This document shows, one piece after another, positions 63,460 through 64,000 of a stretch of 64,000 nucleotides of DNA; positions within the stretch are counted from its first letter, which is position 1, and the number at the start of each line of letters is the position of its first letter. The notes beneath the pieces were generated by a model. That model saw only the letters and a list, made by a program, of their open reading frames with translations. It was not told the origin of the DNA and ran no database searches. Made by a program: the position numbers and the translations under genes. This stretch comes from Fodinicurvata sediminis DSM 21159 (GTDB lineage Bacteria > Pseudomonadota > Alphaproteobacteria > Kiloniellales > DSM-21159): the NCBI RefSeq assembly GCF_000420625.1, contig NZ_ATVH01000011.1, forward strand, positions 372,001 to 436,000. Reading direction: 5' to 3'.

Positions 63460-64000
63460 TCAGGCTGCGAGATCCGGCCTCTGATTGGCCGGCATGAAGC
63501 TCATTACGACCTCGGACAGGCCGCTGAGCGGGGTGAAGGTGAGCATGGTGATGCCGTTGAGGGTCGCGGTGCGGATCAAACACTCGTTGTAAACGTCCAG
63601 GGGCGGCTCTTCGTCCAGCCAGATGACGTGCTTGCCGGTGCCCTGGAAGGCTTTGCGGCCCTGATCGTAGGACTTGAGCGCCAGGTGCGATGTGCCGCCG
63701 CTGGCGTGCTGGACCGGAATGGTATCAACCAGGTTGGCGACACCGCTGCGCCAGGTCGGCGTGCCCAGGAGATAGCCGGGGACGATGCCGCGCCCGTCCA
63801 TCTTTTTGCGACCGCCGCCCGAATAGGCGATCTCGCCCAGGAGGGTGAGCTGGATGATATCGCGCGTCGTCTCGTAGGTGTCGCCCGCCGCCCAGGCCGA
63901 GACGGGCTGCTCGAAGCGCCGGCCCTCCCACCAATGCGGGTACAGGCCTGTGAGGTGACAGGCGACCTCGTAGCCGCCCAGGCCGAAGGTTTTGCCCGAA
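63460..64000 (-). CDS. Terminase large subunit, ATPase half (partial)
   Basis: The open frame runs from the right edge to a stop at 63460, at least 180 residues. The Walker A end SGKTFGLGGYEVA is right at the window border; Walker B is HVIWLDEEPP and motif III is LTFTPLSG. It stops after SEVVMSFMPANQRPDLAA, exactly where intact relatives go on into the nuclease domain, which here is the separate gene at 62015-62761. The N-terminal start is outside the window. Confidence 0.9.
   Translation of the reverse strand, partial: SGKTFGLGGYEVACHLTGLYPHWWEGRRFEQPVSAWAAGDTYETTRDIIQLTLLGEIAYSGGGRKKMDGRGIVPGYLLGTPTWRSGVANLVDTIPVQHASGGTSHLALKSYDQGRKAFQGTGKHVIWLDEEPPLDVYNECLIRTATLNGITMLTFTPLSGLSEVVMSFMPANQRPDLAA

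Larger units (their letters stand above)
24089..64000. mobile_element. Podovirus-like prophage, left part
   Basis: Bounded on the left by a tRNA-Lys fragment and an integrase, it holds terminase, portal, scaffold, N4-gp56-type capsid, adaptor, nozzle, fibre, internal virion-type proteins, endolysin, holin-like proteins and spanins, almost all on the minus strand. No tape-measure, sheath or tail-tube genes appear, which fits a short-tailed virion. Replication genes and the right attachment site are not in the window. All structural genes seem open, so it may be inducible. Confidence 0.93.

Noticed and set aside
62761-63460. Group I intron or intein in the terminase gene
   Set aside because: No intein end residues, no homing nuclease inside, and the nuclease half has its own coupled start codon.

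Overview
The window is alphaproteobacterial chromosome (positions 1 to about 24,090) followed by most of a temperate, short-tailed (podovirus-like) prophage that runs off the right edge (about 24,090 to 64,000). The host part has a purS-purQ-purL-bolA-grxD order common in Alphaproteobacteria, class II DAHP synthase, citramalate synthase, two-domain NAD synthetase and a PCu(A)C copper chaperone. A Rhodospirillales-like host fits, but genus cannot be fixed from the sequence.

Host layout: purine synthesis (purSQL), bolA and the monothiol glutaredoxin grxD with a strong terminator, and an EamA exporter on the plus strand. Then a long minus-strand series: an extradiol dioxygenase-like protein, rpsD, a TrmJ-like RNA methyltransferase, cimA, cysS, gltX, nadE, a nicotinate phosphoribosyltransferase, aroG (class II), an SLC13/RCK permease, glutathione reductase, gabD and folD. 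A PCu(A)C copper chaperone (plus) and a MarR regulator (minus) come last before an AT-rich strip and the prophage junction.

Prophage layout: the left junction is the 3' half of a tRNA-Lys(TTT) gene with CCA, next to a P4-type tyrosine integrase. Nearly everything else is on the minus strand, so transcription runs from right to left: terminase large subunit (split into two ORFs), portal, scaffold, N4-gp56-type major capsid, decoration-like proteins, adaptor, a repeat-containing nozzle protein, an Ala/Ser-rich fibre, a complete diversity-generating retroelement (target gene with variable repeat, avd, template repeat, reverse transcriptase), internal virion-type proteins including a GNAT, a 3,983-residue polyvalent protein (two zincins, JAB, GNAT, two ADP-ribosyltransferase-like regions, LPD38-like end), a small group of unknown genes, HNH nuclease, endolysin, two holin-like proteins and nested spanins. 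One plus-strand cassette (RHH regulator plus two membrane proteins, 29,762-30,728) interrupts this and looks like a lysogenic cargo unit.

Most notable: the DGR with A-specific differences between template and variable repeats; a small membrane protein translationally coupled to its reverse transcriptase; a 17-bp GTWAY-N5-GTTAC site repeated at five places across the prophage; a terminase split at its ATPase/nuclease linker by two small genes; a 5-bp-periodic CNNGC array; and an LDTTGL peptide motif shared by the giant virion-type protein and a membrane protein of the plus-strand cassette.
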